NCBI RefSeq assembly: GCF_030161235.1 | Contig: NZ_BSPW01000077.1 | Location: 62,001-126,000 of the forward strand | Source of the DNA: Vibrio zhanjiangensis | GTDB taxonomy: Bacteria > Pseudomonadota > Gammaproteobacteria > Enterobacterales > Vibrionaceae | Reading direction: 5' to 3' | DNA length: 64,000 bases | In this document: in pieces, positions 1-9,639 of the stretch | Layout: the number at the start of each line of letters is the position of its first letter | Numbering within the stretch: the first letter of the stretch is position 1 | Notes under the pieces: model-generated | What the model saw: only the letters and a program-made list of their open reading frames with translations | Databases searched by the model: none | What the model was told of the DNA's origin: nothing | Translations under genes and position numbers: made by a program

Positions 1-1263
1 TGGATTGTATCCTCCTGCATGAGCATACTTGAGTTTCACTCGGCGACCACGCACCATAGGAGGCTGATGGTCCTCAGTAGCCATTTTCATGATACGAGTC
101 AGAACTGAAGTTCCCACCCGTGTCGTCGCAGATTTATAGGCTTCCTGAACGGATTCAAAAAGGTGCCCAACGCCTGTGCCATGAAGTGCCGAAATAAAGT
201 GAATACGCGCAAAGTCGACAAAACCTAAACGGCGATCGAGCTCTTTTTTAACATGCTCTTTTACATCCGTATCCAAGCCATCCCACTTATTCACTGCAAT
301 CACGATGGAGCGGCCTGCATTGAGAGCAAAGCCTAATAAGCTGAGATCTTGGTCAGAAATATTTTCACGCGCATCGATAACCAGCAAAACCACGTTTGCA
401 TCTTCAACGGCCTTTAGGGTTTTCACCACTGAAAACTTCTCGACCGTCTCGTTGATACGCTTGCGGCGACGAACCCCTGCCGTATCAATCAATACGTATT
501 CCCGCTCGTCACGCTCCATTGGAATATAGATAGAATCACGAGTAGTGCCTGGCATATCGTAAACTACGACACGTTCTTCACCCAAAATACGGTTAGTCAG
601 CGTCGATTTGCCTACGTTAGGACGACCGATAATCGCCAGCTTAATCGGTTGATCTTGCAGGCGCTTGAACTCCTCTTCGGCTTCTTCCTCGGTGTAATCT
701 AGCTTCTCTTCATCTTCGTCGATAAAGTCGGTCAGATCTTCGATTTCACCGTTTGCTTCCTCTGCCATTTTTTCTGCAAATGGGTTTAAGGCGCGATCGA
801 TCAAAGCACCAACACCTCGGCCATGAGCCGCAGCAATTTGGTACATCTGCTCAACACCTAGCTGCCAAAAATCCGCAGATGCCGCATCCGCATCAATACC
901 ATCAACTTTATTCACCACCAACATTGACGGTTTTTCAATTTTTCTCAAATGGTTTGAAATCGCGATATCGGCAGGCGTTAATCCAGCGCGGCCATCAACC
1001 ATAAACAGCACTACATCCGCTTCATCAATCGCAGCAAGGGACTGTTGTGCCATTTTGGTTTCAACCCCTTCTTCGGTGCCATCGATGCCGCCAGTATCAA
1101 TTACGATAAACTCGTGTTCACCAAGCTTAGCCTGGCCATATTTACGGTCGCGAGTTAAACCTGGGAAATCCGCAACCAAGGCATCGCGCGTACGAGTTAA
1201 TCGGTTAAATAACGTCGATTTTCCAACGTTTGGACGCCCAACCAGAGCAACAACAGGAACCAT
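1..1263 (-). CDS. der: Ribosome biogenesis GTPase Der (EngA), 3' end cut by window edge
   Basis: Der is a tandem-domain GTPase needed for maturation of the 50S ribosomal subunit. The frame opens with ATG at 1263 and stays open for 421 codons to base 1, so the C-terminal tail and the stop lie outside the window. The first G domain starts at once with a P-loop (GRPNVGKST, about residues 9-17) and a DTGG switch. An acidic linker rich in Glu and Asp follows. The second G domain repeats GRPNVGKST and has DTAGVRRR and an NKWD base-specificity motif. The visible end is in the KH-like domain. Double P-loops separated by an acidic linker are diagnostic of Der. It is the last gene of the yfgM-bamB-der set, but a terminator-like hairpin after bamB suggests partly separate expression. 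Confidence 0.97.
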   Translation of the reverse strand, partial: MVPVVALVGRPNVGKSTLFNRLTRTRDALVADFPGLTRDRKYGQAKLGEHEFIVIDTGGIDGTEEGVETKMAQQSLAAIDEADVVLFMVDGRAGLTPADIAISNHLRKIEKPSMLVVNKVDGIDADAASADFWQLGVEQMYQIAAAHGRGVGALIDRALNPFAEKMAEEANGEIEDLTDFIDEDEEKLDYTEEEAEEEFKRLQDQPIKLAIIGRPNVGKSTLTNRILGEERVVVYDMPGTTRDSIYIPMERDEREYVLIDTAGVRRRKRINETVEKFSVVKTLKAVEDANVVLLVIDARENISDQDLSLLGFALNAGRSIVIAVNKWDGLDTDVKEHVKKELDRRLGFVDFARIHFISALHGTGVGHLFESVQEAYKSATTRVGTSVLTRIMKMATEDHQPPMVRGRRVKLKYAHAGGYNP

Positions 1264-1295
1264 AACAACCTCTACAATATTCTTTTCTTTATGTA

Positions 1296-1347
1296 GTTAT
1301 AGGTAACAACTCAGGTGAATACCTGTCATGAGCTTGTTACCTATAAC
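1296..1347. repeat. Nested inverted repeat between bamB and der
   Basis: A perfect 14-bp inverted repeat has arms GTTATAGGTAACAA (1296-1309) and TTGTTACCTATAAC (1334-1347). Inside it lies a second hairpin, CAGGT (1312-1316) and ACCTG (1321-1325), with a GAAT loop. RNA from either strand could fold into a long stem with an inner stem. The element sits 33 nt before the der start codon, in the der leader if transcription enters from bamB. It has no T-run, so it is not a simple terminator. It may be an intergenic repeat-family member or an RNA processing site; that is inference. Confidence 0.7.
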
Positions 1348-1364
1348 CACATTTCTACCAATCT

Positions 1365-1408
1365 CTAAAACAAACAAACGGCTCCCAACTGTCGCCAGAA
1401 AGGAGCCG
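1365..1408 (-). terminator. Probable rho-independent terminator after bamB
   Basis: Read on the minus strand, a 7-bp perfect stem (CGGCTCC at 1408-1402 with GGAGCCG at 1385-1379) has a 16-nt loop and is followed by a T-rich tract, TTTGTTTGTTTTAG. It begins 22 nt after the bamB stop. It would end or attenuate yfgM-bamB transcription before der. Confidence 0.65.
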
Positions 1409-1429
1409 ATTGTGAATTGTATCACATGA

Positions 1430-2590
1430 TCACTGAGTGAGGGTCAGTTTCTTTACTTGACCATTTCGGGTCACGATAACATACCCGTCATCAAGCTTAA
1501 TTGGTGCCACAGCAAAACCACTACTATTGATTTGCTGCTGAGCAACAAACTCACCAGATTCACGATCTAACCAGTGCAAATAGCCTTGCGTATCCCCAAC
1601 CACAACATAACCATCAATAACAAAGGGTGCGGTGAGCAAACGGTTTTCCAGCTGGTCGTTGGCCCACAGCTCCGTACCACTTCTCGCGTCTACCGCAATA
1701 AGATGATCTTTGTCTGTCACCAAATATATCCGCTTTGTATCACTCGCTAAATTTGTCGACGAAGAGTATTTGCGCTTCCACATAGGTTTGCCTGAGCGCA
1801 AATCTATCGCGGTCAATTGACCATTATACCCCACTATGTAAAGAGTGCTGCCCAGTATTAATGGAGAGGCATCAACATCAACCAAACGATCAATTTCAGT
1901 GGCTCCTTGAGGGGTACCGATAGGCTGCTGCCAAATCAATTGGCCACTTTCTATAATCGCTGCCGCCAAGCGTCCACCGGCCGTTCCCCAAAATACCCCT
2001 CCAGAGACAGCAACAGGCGCACTATCGCCACGTAAAGTCAGGTTTGGCACTTCTGTACTCACCTTCCACTTTACATCTCCGGTGGCTTGCTCAAGGGCAA
2101 TGAGCATGCCGGTTGTGGTGTGTACCATGACTAAATTGTCATCGGTTGCAGGCGCTGCAAGTACCTCACCGTCAACATCTACTCGCCAATTTACTGCTCC
2201 CGTTTCTTCGCTCAGAGCAATAACCTGACCGTTTTCACTGCCAATAAAAATCTGACTATAAGCGGCTGTGATTCCCCCTGACAACCGCGCAGAAACATCT
2301 TGCTCAAGATCTTGCTGCCAGAGTGTTCGTCCATTCTCAGGGTTTAGCGCTTTCACCAAACCATCACGACTGGCTACAAATACTTTGTCATACGCATATG
2401 CAGGAGCAAGCTTAGAAAAATATTGCTCCACGCCACCACCAACACTGGCACTCCAAAGGCTTTTAGGGGTGAATTCACTTTTTACTTTTGGAACGGGCGC
2501 CATTATGACGGTATCTTCCTCGCTAGCACAACCAGCAAGAATGCCCACCATTGCTGCAGCTGTAATGGCTCGCTTTAGCATTTTTTTCAT
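1430..2590 (-). CDS. bamB: Outer membrane protein assembly factor BamB (lipoprotein)
   Basis: BamB is a periplasmic lipoprotein of the BAM complex, which folds beta-barrel proteins into the outer membrane. The ATG at 2590 is preferred over an in-frame GTG at 2599 because AAGGTG sits 6 nt before it, while the GTG has no spaced Shine-Dalgarno. The protein is 386 residues (E. coli 392). It starts with a lipoprotein signal ending in a lipobox, LAGC, near residues 18-21. The rest is repeated PQQ-type propeller blades (for example GQVIALSEETGAVNW and GYLHWLDRESGEF). It starts 11 nt after the yfgM stop, so the two are almost certainly co-transcribed. Confidence 0.96.
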   Translation of the reverse strand: MKKMLKRAITAAAMVGILAGCASEEDTVIMAPVPKVKSEFTPKSLWSASVGGGVEQYFSKLAPAYAYDKVFVASRDGLVKALNPENGRTLWQQDLEQDVSARLSGGITAAYSQIFIGSENGQVIALSEETGAVNWRVDVDGEVLAAPATDDNLVMVHTTTGMLIALEQATGDVKWKVSTEVPNLTLRGDSAPVAVSGGVFWGTAGGRLAAAIIESGQLIWQQPIGTPQGATEIDRLVDVDASPLILGSTLYIVGYNGQLTAIDLRSGKPMWKRKYSSSTNLASDTKRIYLVTDKDHLIAVDARSGTELWANDQLENRLLTAPFVIDGYVVVGDTQGYLHWLDRESGEFVAQQQINSSGFAVAPIKLDDGYVIVTRNGQVKKLTLTQ

Positions 2591-2601
2591 GCTTTGCACC
2601 T

Positions 2602-3216
2602 TTACTTCGCAAGATCGTCCAATTTCATTTGTAATGTTTGACTCGCATCTTCAGCCTGTTGAGCTTCTACATAGGCTGTATAAGCTGATTCAGAGTCACC
2701 TTTGCGAAGCAGAATATCACCTTTTAATTCAGCGACCCTGCCAGCCCAGGTTTCATCACTGATAGCAGATAACTCAGCCAAAGCTGCATCAAAATTACCT
2801 TGCTCTAGCTTTAAGCGAGCGATGCGAAACGCGATCACCGAGGTCAAAGCTTGATCTTCTGTCGCTGATTTAGCCCATTCGAGCTGAGCTAAAGCTTGGT
2901 CAAATTCGCTCGCTTCGACTTGTACTTTCGCCAGCTGAAGCGCTGCCAATACAGCATATTGAGTGTCTTTATTAGCATCAATAAAGCTTTGTAATGCCGC
3001 TTTACCATCTGCATCATTATCTGCTAACTGTTGCACCGCTTTGGTATAACTTTCAGAAGCGCTCTCCTGAGCGGCAGTCACTGAGTCTTGATAGTAGCGC
3101 CAACCAAACAGACCACCCAGACCAACGACAGCCCCTAAGATGACGGATTTTCCGTTCTCTTTCCACCAGTCTTTAATCGCTTCTACCTGTTGTTCTTCAG
3201 TATCGTAGAGTTCCAC
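2602..3216 (-). CDS. yfgM: YfgM family ancillary SecYEG translocon subunit
   Basis: This 204-residue protein matches YfgM, an inner-membrane protein that associates with SecYEG and the periplasmic chaperone PpiD. It has a short cytosolic N-terminus with the family-typical EEQQVEAIKDWWKENGK segment, one transmembrane helix at about residues 24-42, and a periplasmic domain of Ala-rich TPR-like helices to the end. It lies just upstream of bamB, as in E. coli, linking translocation to outer-membrane assembly. The start is the first ATG. No other candidate fits better. Confidence 0.93.
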   Translation of the reverse strand: MELYDTEEQQVEAIKDWWKENGKSVILGAVVGLGGLFGWRYYQDSVTAAQESASESYTKAVQQLADNDADGKAALQSFIDANKDTQYAVLAALQLAKVQVEASEFDQALAQLEWAKSATEDQALTSVIAFRIARLKLEQGNFDAALAELSAISDETWAGRVAELKGDILLRKGDSESAYTAYVEAQQAEDASQTLQMKLDDLAK

Positions 3217-3235
3217 TTCCTGTCCTCATAAATCT

Positions 3236-3257
3236 AAAAAGTGGCGACATTAGCCAC
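3236..3257 (-). terminator. Probable terminator after hisS
   Basis: On the minus strand a GTGGC/GCCAC stem (3257-3253 with 3245-3241) and a 7-nt loop are followed by TTTTT, within 45 nt after the hisS stop. The stem is only 5 bp, so it may attenuate rather than fully stop read-through into yfgM. Confidence 0.5.
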
Positions 3258-3279
3258 CACTTCAAATTTGAATTTGTGT

Positions 3280-4548
3280 TTAAACCAGTTGTGCCAATTT
3301 GGCAGCGATTTCATTTTGGCTATACGTTTCTTGCGTACCGCCATGCAAATCTTTTAGTACTACGGTGTTTTCGGCGACTTCATTTTCACCAAGTACCAAG
3401 GCTACCGCCGCTCCGACTTTATCGGCTCGTTTAAACTGTTTCTTAAAGTTTCCGCCACCAAAGTGACTCATAACACGAAGCCCATCAATGTTTTCACGCA
3501 ATTGTTCGGCAAGCTTCAAACCTGCCATCATAGTGCCTTCACCCGCGGTCACTATGTAAACATCAACAGCACGACGAACACCTGTCAGCTCGAGTGTTTC
3601 TAGCATCAATACTAATCTCTCGAGTCCCATAGCAAACCCAACAGCTGGAGTTGACTTACCACCCAACTGTTCAACAAGTCCATCATATCGTCCACCAGCA
3701 CATACCGTTCCTTGAGCACCAAGATTTTCGGTAACCCACTCAAACACGGTACGGTTGTAATAATCAAGCCCACGCACTAAACGTTCGTTGACCGTATATT
3801 CGATACCTGCCGCATCGAGAAGTTCACACAAGAGCGCAAAATGTTGCTTCGATTCTTCACCTAAATAATCTGAAAGGCGAGGCGCATCAGTTAAGATAGC
3901 TTGCACGTCCGAGTTTTTGGTATCCAGCACCCGAAGTGGGTTAGTATGCATACGACGCTTGCAATCGTCATCCAAAACATCAACATGTTGTTCTAAAAAC
4001 GCGATCAGAGCGGTACGATAACTCGCACGATCTTCTAATGATCCAATTGAATTAAGCTCCAAACGAACATGCTTTTCAATCCCTAGCTCACGCCACAGGC
4101 GAGCCGTCATCATAATAAGTTCAGCATCAATATCAGGGCCATCTATACCGAACACTTCTACACCACATTGGTGGAATTGACGATAGCGCCCTTTTTGTGG
4201 TCTTTCATGACGAAACATCGGTCCCATATACCACAAACGTTGCTCTGAGCGGTCAATCAAACCGTTCTCAATACATGCTCGCACGCAGCCGGCTGTCCCT
4301 TCAGGACGAAGGGTCAAGCTGTCACCATTACGGTCATCAAAGGTATACATTTCTTTTTCAACCACATCGGTGACTTCACCGATCGCTCGACTAAAAAGAT
4401 GAGTCATCTCAACAATCGGCATGCGAATTTCAGTGCAGCCATAGGAGCTCACCACTTTCTTGACCGCATTTTCTAATTTTTGCCACAGCGCAGACTGGCT
4501 AGGAAGGCAATCATTCATGCCTCGAATTGCTTGAATTTTTTTTACCAC
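3280..4548 (-). CDS. hisS: Histidyl-tRNA synthetase
   Basis: Class II aminoacyl-tRNA synthetase that charges tRNA-His in the cytoplasm. The length, 422 residues, matches E. coli (424). Visible landmarks are the N-terminal IRGMNDCLP, the motif 2 region with [12 protein letters not shown] and [17 protein letters not shown], the histidine-binding [13 protein letters not shown] stretch near residue 260, and motif 3 [11 protein letters not shown]-terminal anticodon-binding domain follows from about residue 330. It follows ispG by 31 nt, forming rodZ-ispG-hisS. Confidence 0.98.
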   Translation of the reverse strand: MVKKIQAIRGMNDCLPSQSALWQKLENAVKKVVSSYGCTEIRMPIVEMTHLFSRAIGEVTDVVEKEMYTFDDRNGDSLTLRPEGTAGCVRACIENGLIDRSEQRLWYMGPMFRHERPQKGRYRQFHQCGVEVFGIDGPDIDAELIMMTARLWRELGIEKHVRLELNSIGSLEDRASYRTALIAFLEQHVDVLDDDCKRRMHTNPLRVLDTKNSDVQAILTDAPRLSDYLGEESKQHFALLCELLDAAGIEYTVNERLVRGLDYYNRTVFEWVTENLGAQGTVCAGGRYDGLVEQLGGKSTPAVGFAMGLERLVLMLETLELTGVRRAVDVYIVTAGEGTMMAGLKLAEQLRENIDGLRVMSHFGGGNFKKQFKRADKVGAAVALVLGENEVAENTVVLKDLHGGTQETYSQNEIAAKLAQLV

Positions 4549-4579
4549 AATATTTACCGTAATTTAGGTGACCTTGAGA

Positions 4580-5698
4580 TTAATCTTTGACTTTAACATC
4601 GATGCGATTTTGAGCATCCAAGATAGAAGCTTTGGCTCGGATCTTTGCTTCCAGCTGATTGACTAAATCATCGTTATCAAAACGCTCTTTTTGACGTTTA
4701 CCATCTTCATAAAAAGCACTTTTTTTGTGACTACCTGCAAGTCCAAGATGAGACACTTCAGCCTCACCGGGTCCATTTACCACGCAACCAATGATGGACA
4801 CATCCATTGGCGTGATTATATCCTCTAGTCTTTCCTCAAGAGCATTAACCGTATTGATAACATCAAACTCCTGACGAGAACAACTTGGACATGCGATAAA
4901 GTTGATTCCTCGTGATCGAATACGCAGCGATTTGAGAATGTCAAAGCCAACTTTAATTTCTTCTACAGGATCAGCGGCAAGAGAAATACGTAGTGTGTCA
5001 CCAATTCCTTCGGCAAGTAACATACCCAAGCCAACTGAAGATTTAACAGCCCCAGCCCTTGCTCCACCTGCTTCTGTAATCCCGAGATGAAGGGGTTGAT
5101 CGATTTTTTTCGCCAGTAAGCGGTATGAGTCGACAGCGAGGAAAACATCAGATGCCTTCACACTCACCTTGAATTGGTCGAAGTTAAGACGATCTAAAAT
5201 ATCCACATGACGCATAGCAGATTCCACCAAGGCTTCTGGGGTCGGTTCGCCATATTTCATCTGAATATCTTTTTCTAATGAACCACCATTGACGCCAATT
5301 CGAATCGGGATATTTTTATCGCGAGCACAATCGACAACTGCCCTGATACGGTCTTCCTTACCTATATTGCCAGGATTGATGCGTAAGCAATCCACGCCAT
5401 ATTCCGCTACTTGCAGTGCGATACGGTAGTCAAAATGAATATCCGCCACTAAGGGAACGGAGACTTGCCGCTTGATGTGTTTAAACGCCTCGGCAGCCTC
5501 CATTGTTGGTACTGAAACACGTACGATATCAGCGCCAACCTTTTCCAGTGATTTGATTTGCGCAACCGTCGCTTCTACATCCGTGGTTCTTGTGTTTGTC
5601 ATTGACTGAACAGCGATAGGTGCGCCGTCGCCAATGGGTACATCGCCCACATAAATACGAGTAGATGGACGACGTTTTATAGGTGATTGGTATTGCAT
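4580..5698 (-). CDS. ispG: 4-hydroxy-3-methylbut-2-en-1-yl diphosphate synthase (flavodoxin)
   Basis: IspG (GcpE) is the penultimate enzyme of the MEP isoprenoid pathway. It reductively opens MEcPP to HMBPP using a 4Fe-4S cluster. The protein is 372 residues, the same as E. coli. The cluster ligands are visible at Cys270 and Cys273 (CPSC) and Cys305 (GCVVNGPGE). The N-terminal TIM-barrel part carries [11 protein letters not shown] and the glycine-rich IGVNGGS. It is 8 nt from rodZ upstream and 31 nt from hisS downstream, so it is co-transcribed with both. Confidence 0.98.
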   Translation of the reverse strand: MQYQSPIKRRPSTRIYVGDVPIGDGAPIAVQSMTNTRTTDVEATVAQIKSLEKVGADIVRVSVPTMEAAEAFKHIKRQVSVPLVADIHFDYRIALQVAEYGVDCLRINPGNIGKEDRIRAVVDCARDKNIPIRIGVNGGSLEKDIQMKYGEPTPEALVESAMRHVDILDRLNFDQFKVSVKASDVFLAVDSYRLLAKKIDQPLHLGITEAGGARAGAVKSSVGLGMLLAEGIGDTLRISLAADPVEEIKVGFDILKSLRIRSRGINFIACPSCSRQEFDVINTVNALEERLEDIITPMDVSIIGCVVNGPGEAEVSHLGLAGSHKKSAFYEDGKRQKERFDNDDLVNQLEAKIRAKASILDAQNRIDVKVKD

Positions 5699-5706
5699 AG
5701 CTACTT

Positions 5707-6714
5707 CTAAGGTAAGGTGAACCTTGCTACTTTACCAGAAGTATACCCAGATAGGTCAATAGGTTCGTCTGATAAAGTTATTGATACATTTTCCGGCGCG
5801 CCTAAGATGACTTTATAAGGTGGATTCCCAGCAAGCTCGATATCTTGTCCTGCTTTCTTAATTCCAGTCGCAAGTATCTTACCTGTCGAATCTTTAATTT
5901 GAATCCAGCAGTCATCACTGAAAGAGATTTCTAATAAGTTAGCAACCACAGACGCTGTCGGTTGTTCTGGTTCAGATGCGGCCTTTTGTTCTGTGCTCGA
6001 AGTATTGTTCTCCACATCCGAGCCTTGAGTTGAAGCGATAGAGCCTGATGTATTTGTTTGCTCCACAACCGGCTCAGTCACTTTTGCTTCTTCAAGCTCG
6101 TGTTCAGTCTGATCAGCAGAAGGAACAATTTGAGTCGTTACCGCTTCTAGTGGTTGCTCTACCAACTGCGAATCATCTGGCTTAGGTTTATCCAAAGATT
6201 GAGGTTCAACAGCAGCAAAATCAAGTACATTTTGTTCTGCCAACTCTTGTTCAATTTTCTGCTCTTGCTCGGTGATAGCCGTCAATTCTACCGCTGTTTT
6301 TTCTTGATTTTGCCACCACCAGATACAAGAAATACCAACAATAATCGCCGCAATACCCCATGTCAGCCCCATGATTCGATTATCGTGTTTCTCTTGGCTT
6401 GTTTTTTGAGAAAAGCTCTGCATTTCATGCTCTTGGTGCTGGGCTTTCCCCTTATCATCAAGAGCACAGAGAACAACCGATTCTTCTATTCCAACAACAC
6501 GAGCATAGGAACGTAAATATCCACGGGTAAAAGTTGCGACTTGCTTACTTTCAAACTGATTGGATTCAATATTTTCAATAATTGAACGTCTAAGACGTAA
6601 TCGATTTGCAATTTGTTCCAGCGTTAAGCCAAGCTCTTCACGCTTTTGCTTTAATATTGTACCCGCTTCAAGCTTTGTCTCTTCATCAATCAAGGGCGTC
6701 TGTTCAGCACTCAT
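5707..6714 (-). CDS. rodZ: Cytoskeleton protein RodZ
   Basis: RodZ links the MreB cytoskeleton to the elongasome and helps set rod shape. The preferred start is ATG at 6714 (MSAEQTPLI), giving 335 residues (E. coli 337). An upstream in-frame start at 6756 would add 14 residues unlike the family. Order of parts: a cytoplasmic helix-turn-helix domain of Xre type at about residues 10-75, a basic juxtamembrane stretch, one transmembrane helix near residues 113-133, a low-complexity Glu/Gln/Thr-rich periplasmic linker, and a C-terminal DUF4115 beta domain over the last 85 residues. It heads rodZ-ispG-hisS. Confidence 0.95.
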   Translation of the reverse strand: MSAEQTPLIDEETKLEAGTILKQKREELGLTLEQIANRLRLRRSIIENIESNQFESKQVATFTRGYLRSYARVVGIEESVVLCALDDKGKAQHQEHEMQSFSQKTSQEKHDNRIMGLTWGIAAIIVGISCIWWWQNQEKTAVELTAITEQEQKIEQELAEQNVLDFAAVEPQSLDKPKPDDSQLVEQPLEAVTTQIVPSADQTEHELEEAKVTEPVVEQTNTSGSIASTQGSDVENNTSSTEQKAASEPEQPTASVVANLLEISFSDDCWIQIKDSTGKILATGIKKAGQDIELAGNPPYKVILGAPENVSITLSDEPIDLSGYTSGKVARFTLP

Positions 6715-7035
6715 TTTATAAACGTCTCTAGTTGCAGAATTCCACGTCAAACGCACATTTATTCATTATCGTTAGTTGTACAGATTTGAGTAGCAATCTA
6801 ATATTTTGAGGTAAATCCCTCACCAAAATGTGCAAAAGCACTTCACGTAAATCTCAGAGATATTTTCTCTAAAGCACTAAAGTTTAATTCTAATAGATAT
6901 CAGAGATGAAACAACATAGAAAACACGTATAATTCACAGTCAGGTCAAGGTTTTTCCATATTTTGACATTATTTAGCTCAATCAGTTTAAAAAAAACCAG
7001 AGCTGAGCTCTGGTTTTTTGTCGATAAGCATCATT
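6715..7035. other. rodZ-rlmN spacer with no gene
   Basis: This 321-bp AT-rich stretch carries the rodZ promoter region and, near its right end, the rlmN terminator. I find no coding frame with a plausible ribosome binding site and no recognisable remnant of pilW/pilF, which lies here in several Vibrio and Pseudomonas genomes. Confidence 0.6.
6988..7020 (-). terminator. Terminator after rlmN (bidirectional shape)
   Basis: A near-perfect stem CCAGAGCT/AGCTCTGG is flanked by A-runs on one side and T-runs on the other, so it can act in both directions. On the minus strand it lies 16-48 nt after the rlmN stop and ends in a long T-run. Confidence 0.8.
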
Positions 7036-8160
7036 TTAAACTGCTTTAATAGCGATTGTCTCACCTTTTGCCGCTCGAATGGTTGCCGTACGTTTTGTAC
7101 GATCAATAACATCCCCGACAAGCTGACCACAAGCAGCATCGATATCATCACCACGCGTTTTACGGACAGTCACCGTATGCTCATACTGCATCAATGTTTT
7201 TTGAAAGCGGTCGATTCGAGAATTGCTTGGCTTTTTATAAGGTGAACCTGGATACGGATTAAAAGGGATCAGGTTAATCTTACACGGCGTATCTTTCAGT
7301 AACTGAGCAAGCTCATGAGCATGGTCCATGTCATCATTAACATGGTCGAGCAGTACATACTCAACCGTTACTTTACCACGATTGGCATTCGACGAAGCGA
7401 TATAACGACGAACCGAAGCCAGAAAGTCTTCAATATCCCAACGATCATTGATTGGCATAATGTCACTACGCAGCTTGTCATTGGGTGCATGAAGTGAAAT
7501 GGCTAACGCCACATCTATCTGACCTGTCATTTGATCCAAGCCAGAAACAACCCCTGAAGTCGATACGGTTACTCGGCGCTTAGACAAACCAAAACCAAGA
7601 TCATCGAGCATAAGTTCAAGCGCTGGAATAAGGTTTTTCATGTTGAGTAAAGGCTCACCCATTCCCATCATGACCACGTTAGTAATCGGGCGCCGACCTG
7701 TTTCTTTTTCTAAACCAATTTCACGAGCAGCACGCCACACTTGGCCTATAATCTCTGAAACTTTTAAATTACGATTAAAGCCTTGCTGCGCCGTTGAGCA
7801 AAATTTACACTCCAAAGCACAACCAACTTGGGAAGACACACAAAGTGTCGCTCTATCATCTTCAGGTATGTAAACGGTTTCGACATCCTGATCGCCCACT
7901 TTCATCGCCCACTTAATGGTACCGTCAGAGGAATGTTGAGCTTCTGAGACAACAGGCGCTTTAATCTCACAGCGCTCCATGAGCTTTTCGCGCAATTTTT
8001 TATTAATGTTGGTCATGTTTTCGAAGTTATCGACACCAAAATGGTAGATCCACTTCATGACCTGATCGGCACGAAACGCTTTTTCGCCAAGTTCCTCAGC
8101 AAAAAGTTTACGCATTCCTTTACGATCAAAGTCGAGTAGATTGATTTTTTCAGTGCCCAT
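7036..8160 (-). CDS. rlmN: Dual-specificity RNA methyltransferase RlmN
   Basis: Radical-SAM enzyme that methylates C2 of A2503 in 23S rRNA and A37 in a set of tRNAs. The protein is 374 residues (E. coli 384). The radical-SAM triad is Cys114, Cys118 and Cys121 (CALECKFC). The two mechanistic cysteines are present: Cys107, equivalent to E. coli Cys118, and Cys344 in DAACGQL, equivalent to E. coli Cys355. A SAM-binding GMGEPL motif is also visible. In many gammaproteobacteria ndk precedes it; here the upstream neighbour is csdE, so it appears to be transcribed alone from its own promoter. Confidence 0.98.
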   Translation of the reverse strand: MGTEKINLLDFDRKGMRKLFAEELGEKAFRADQVMKWIYHFGVDNFENMTNINKKLREKLMERCEIKAPVVSEAQHSSDGTIKWAMKVGDQDVETVYIPEDDRATLCVSSQVGCALECKFCSTAQQGFNRNLKVSEIIGQVWRAAREIGLEKETGRRPITNVVMMGMGEPLLNMKNLIPALELMLDDLGFGLSKRRVTVSTSGVVSGLDQMTGQIDVALAISLHAPNDKLRSDIMPINDRWDIEDFLASVRRYIASSNANRGKVTVEYVLLDHVNDDMDHAHELAQLLKDTPCKINLIPFNPYPGSPYKKPSNSRIDRFQKTLMQYEHTVTVRKTRGDDIDAACGQLVGDVIDRTKRTATIRAAKGETIAIKAV

Positions 8161-8195
8161 GGAGCCTCACGAAACAAGGTAACATTATTAAGGGC

Positions 8196-8228
8196 GCGAA
8201 TTGTACAGCCTTTAATTCGCAACGACAA
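8196..8228 (-). promoter_or_regulatory. Predicted rlmN promoter with overlapping inverted repeat
   Basis: On the minus strand, -35 TTGTCG (8228-8223), a 17-nt spacer and -10 TACAAT (8205-8200) form a good sigma-70 promoter about 40 nt before the rlmN ATG. An inverted repeat GCGAATT...AATTCGC (8196-8202 and 8214-8220) covers the -10 and part of the spacer, a position suited to a repressor. Confidence 0.6.
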
Positions 8229-8297
8229 GAGGGCTAACACCCTGTATTTTATAAGGCATTAATATCATTGCGATTAAAATTTAGCCAAATGTTTGTT

Positions 8298-8726
8298 TTA
8301 ATCTGCGATCTGTTTAATCTGTTCAACTATCGCTTTGAGTCCGTTTCCACGCGATGGGCTGAGATGGGAGATGAGACCTAAGCTTTCAAAATATTCATCA
8401 ACATCAAATGCTTGAATTTGCTGTGAGCTTTTACCATCAAAAGGGGCCAAAACAAGTGCAATTAGGCCGCGAACAATACGCGCATCAGAATCAGCGCAAA
8501 AATACCATACGCCGTCTAACTGTTTACTCACTAACCACACCTGGCTTTCACACCCAGCTACTTTCACTTGGTCTAATTTCAGCTCATCAGCCATGACTGG
8601 AAGCTGCTTTCCCCATTGAATGACTTGACGATAACGCTCTTCCCATCCTGTTAGCGCTTGCATCGTTGAGACTATATCCTCAACGGTAATTTCTTTACCA
8701 AAAGGCGATGTAGGGAAAGGGGACAT
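8298..8726 (-). CDS. csdE: SufE-family sulfur acceptor CsdE
   Basis: SufE-fold protein that accepts persulfide sulfur from a cysteine desulfurase. The start is ATG 8726, with GGAG 6 nt upstream; an in-frame TTG at 8738 overlaps that Shine-Dalgarno and is less likely. The protein is 142 residues. The catalytic cysteine is Cys59 in VAGCESQVW (CsdE Cys61 in E. coli). The C-terminal SPSRGNGL motif is typical of the family. Because the next gene in the transcript order is tcdA, CsdE fits better than SufE proper. Its usual partner csdA is not adjacent. Confidence 0.88.
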   Translation of the reverse strand: MSPFPTSPFGKEITVEDIVSTMQALTGWEERYRQVIQWGKQLPVMADELKLDQVKVAGCESQVWLVSKQLDGVWYFCADSDARIVRGLIALVLAPFDGKSSQQIQAFDVDEYFESLGLISHLSPSRGNGLKAIVEQIKQIAD

Positions 8727-8743
8727 AGACGACTCCAATAAAA

Positions 8744-9553
8744 CTACTGAGTGTGTTTTTGAATCAGTTTTTCAACAATACGTGACACAGCGACAAAACC
8801 AAATGTCGCGGTCACAACAGTGGCAGCGCCAAACCCACTCGCACAATCCATACGCTTAGGCCCTTCCGCAGTAGATTTCATATTACATACCGTACCATCT
8901 GGTTGTGGGTACTTTAACTGCTCAGTGGAGAACACGCAGTCGATACCAAATTTACGCTGCGGATTTTTGGGAAAGTTGTAATGACGCCGTAAAGTATCTT
9001 TAATTTTTTTCGCCAACGGATCTTGTATCGTTTTAGTCAAGTCTGCAACTTGAATCTGAGTAGGATCGACTTGCCCACCCGCCCCACCAGTGGTAATGAC
9101 TTTAATCTTATTACTGCGGCAATAGGCAAGTAGAGATGCTTTAGCTTTGACGCTATCGATAGCATCAAGGACATAATCAAAGTCCTTTGTTAGGTATTCA
9201 TTCTGGTTATCCGGTGTAATGAAGTCATCGATAAGATTTACCTGGCAGTCAGGATTAATAAGCTTGACCCGCTCAGCCATCACTTCTATTTTACTCTGGC
9301 CAATGTTACCACTCATGGCATGAATTTGACGATTAATGTTAGTCACACAAATATCGTCCATATCGATAAGGGTTAATTGGCCGACACCTGTGCGAGCTAA
9401 TGCTTCAACGGCCCATGAGCCGACACCACCAATTCCTATCACACAAATGTGTGCCGCGCGGAGAATTTCAACTTGCGAGTGACCATAGAGACGACGAGTT
9501 CCCCCAAAACGTTGGTCATAACTATCTGAAGCTGGTGTATCAAGTTCACGCAT
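8744..9553 (-). CDS. tcdA: tRNA cyclic N6-threonylcarbamoyladenosine(37) synthase TcdA
   Basis: E1-like enzyme (YgdL/CsdL) that uses ATP to dehydrate t6A37 of tRNAs to cyclic ct6A. The start is taken at ATG 9553 (MRELDTPAS), giving 269 residues, as in E. coli (268). The upstream in-frame start at 9610 would add 19 residues not seen in the family. Motifs: GTRRLYG, the nucleotide-binding GIGGVGSWAVEALARTG, LIDMDDICVTNINRQ, and a C-terminal GFGAATVVTATFG. It precedes csdE by 17 nt, consistent with the sulfur-relay link between CsdA/CsdE and TcdA. Confidence 0.95.
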   Translation of the reverse strand: MRELDTPASDSYDQRFGGTRRLYGHSQVEILRAAHICVIGIGGVGSWAVEALARTGVGQLTLIDMDDICVTNINRQIHAMSGNIGQSKIEVMAERVKLINPDCQVNLIDDFITPDNQNEYLTKDFDYVLDAIDSVKAKASLLAYCRSNKIKVITTGGAGGQVDPTQIQVADLTKTIQDPLAKKIKDTLRRHYNFPKNPQRKFGIDCVFSTEQLKYPQPDGTVCNMKSTAEGPKRMDCASGFGAATVVTATFGFVAVSRIVEKLIQKHTQ

Positions 9554-9639
9554 TATGATGTCTTCCGCTAAATTGACGATTAAAAAACAAAGAGTGCGAT
9601 TTATACGCACTCTTACTTAAAAAGTCTAGTCAACCAAGA

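Noticed and set aside
1411..1427. CRP-like TGTGA-N6-TCACA in the bamB 3' region
   Set aside because: It lies after bamB on the wrong side of any promoter; likely chance.
2268..2762. A 164-codon plus-strand frame across bamB and yfgM
   Set aside because: It is antisense to two clear genes and has no RBS or recognisable domain.
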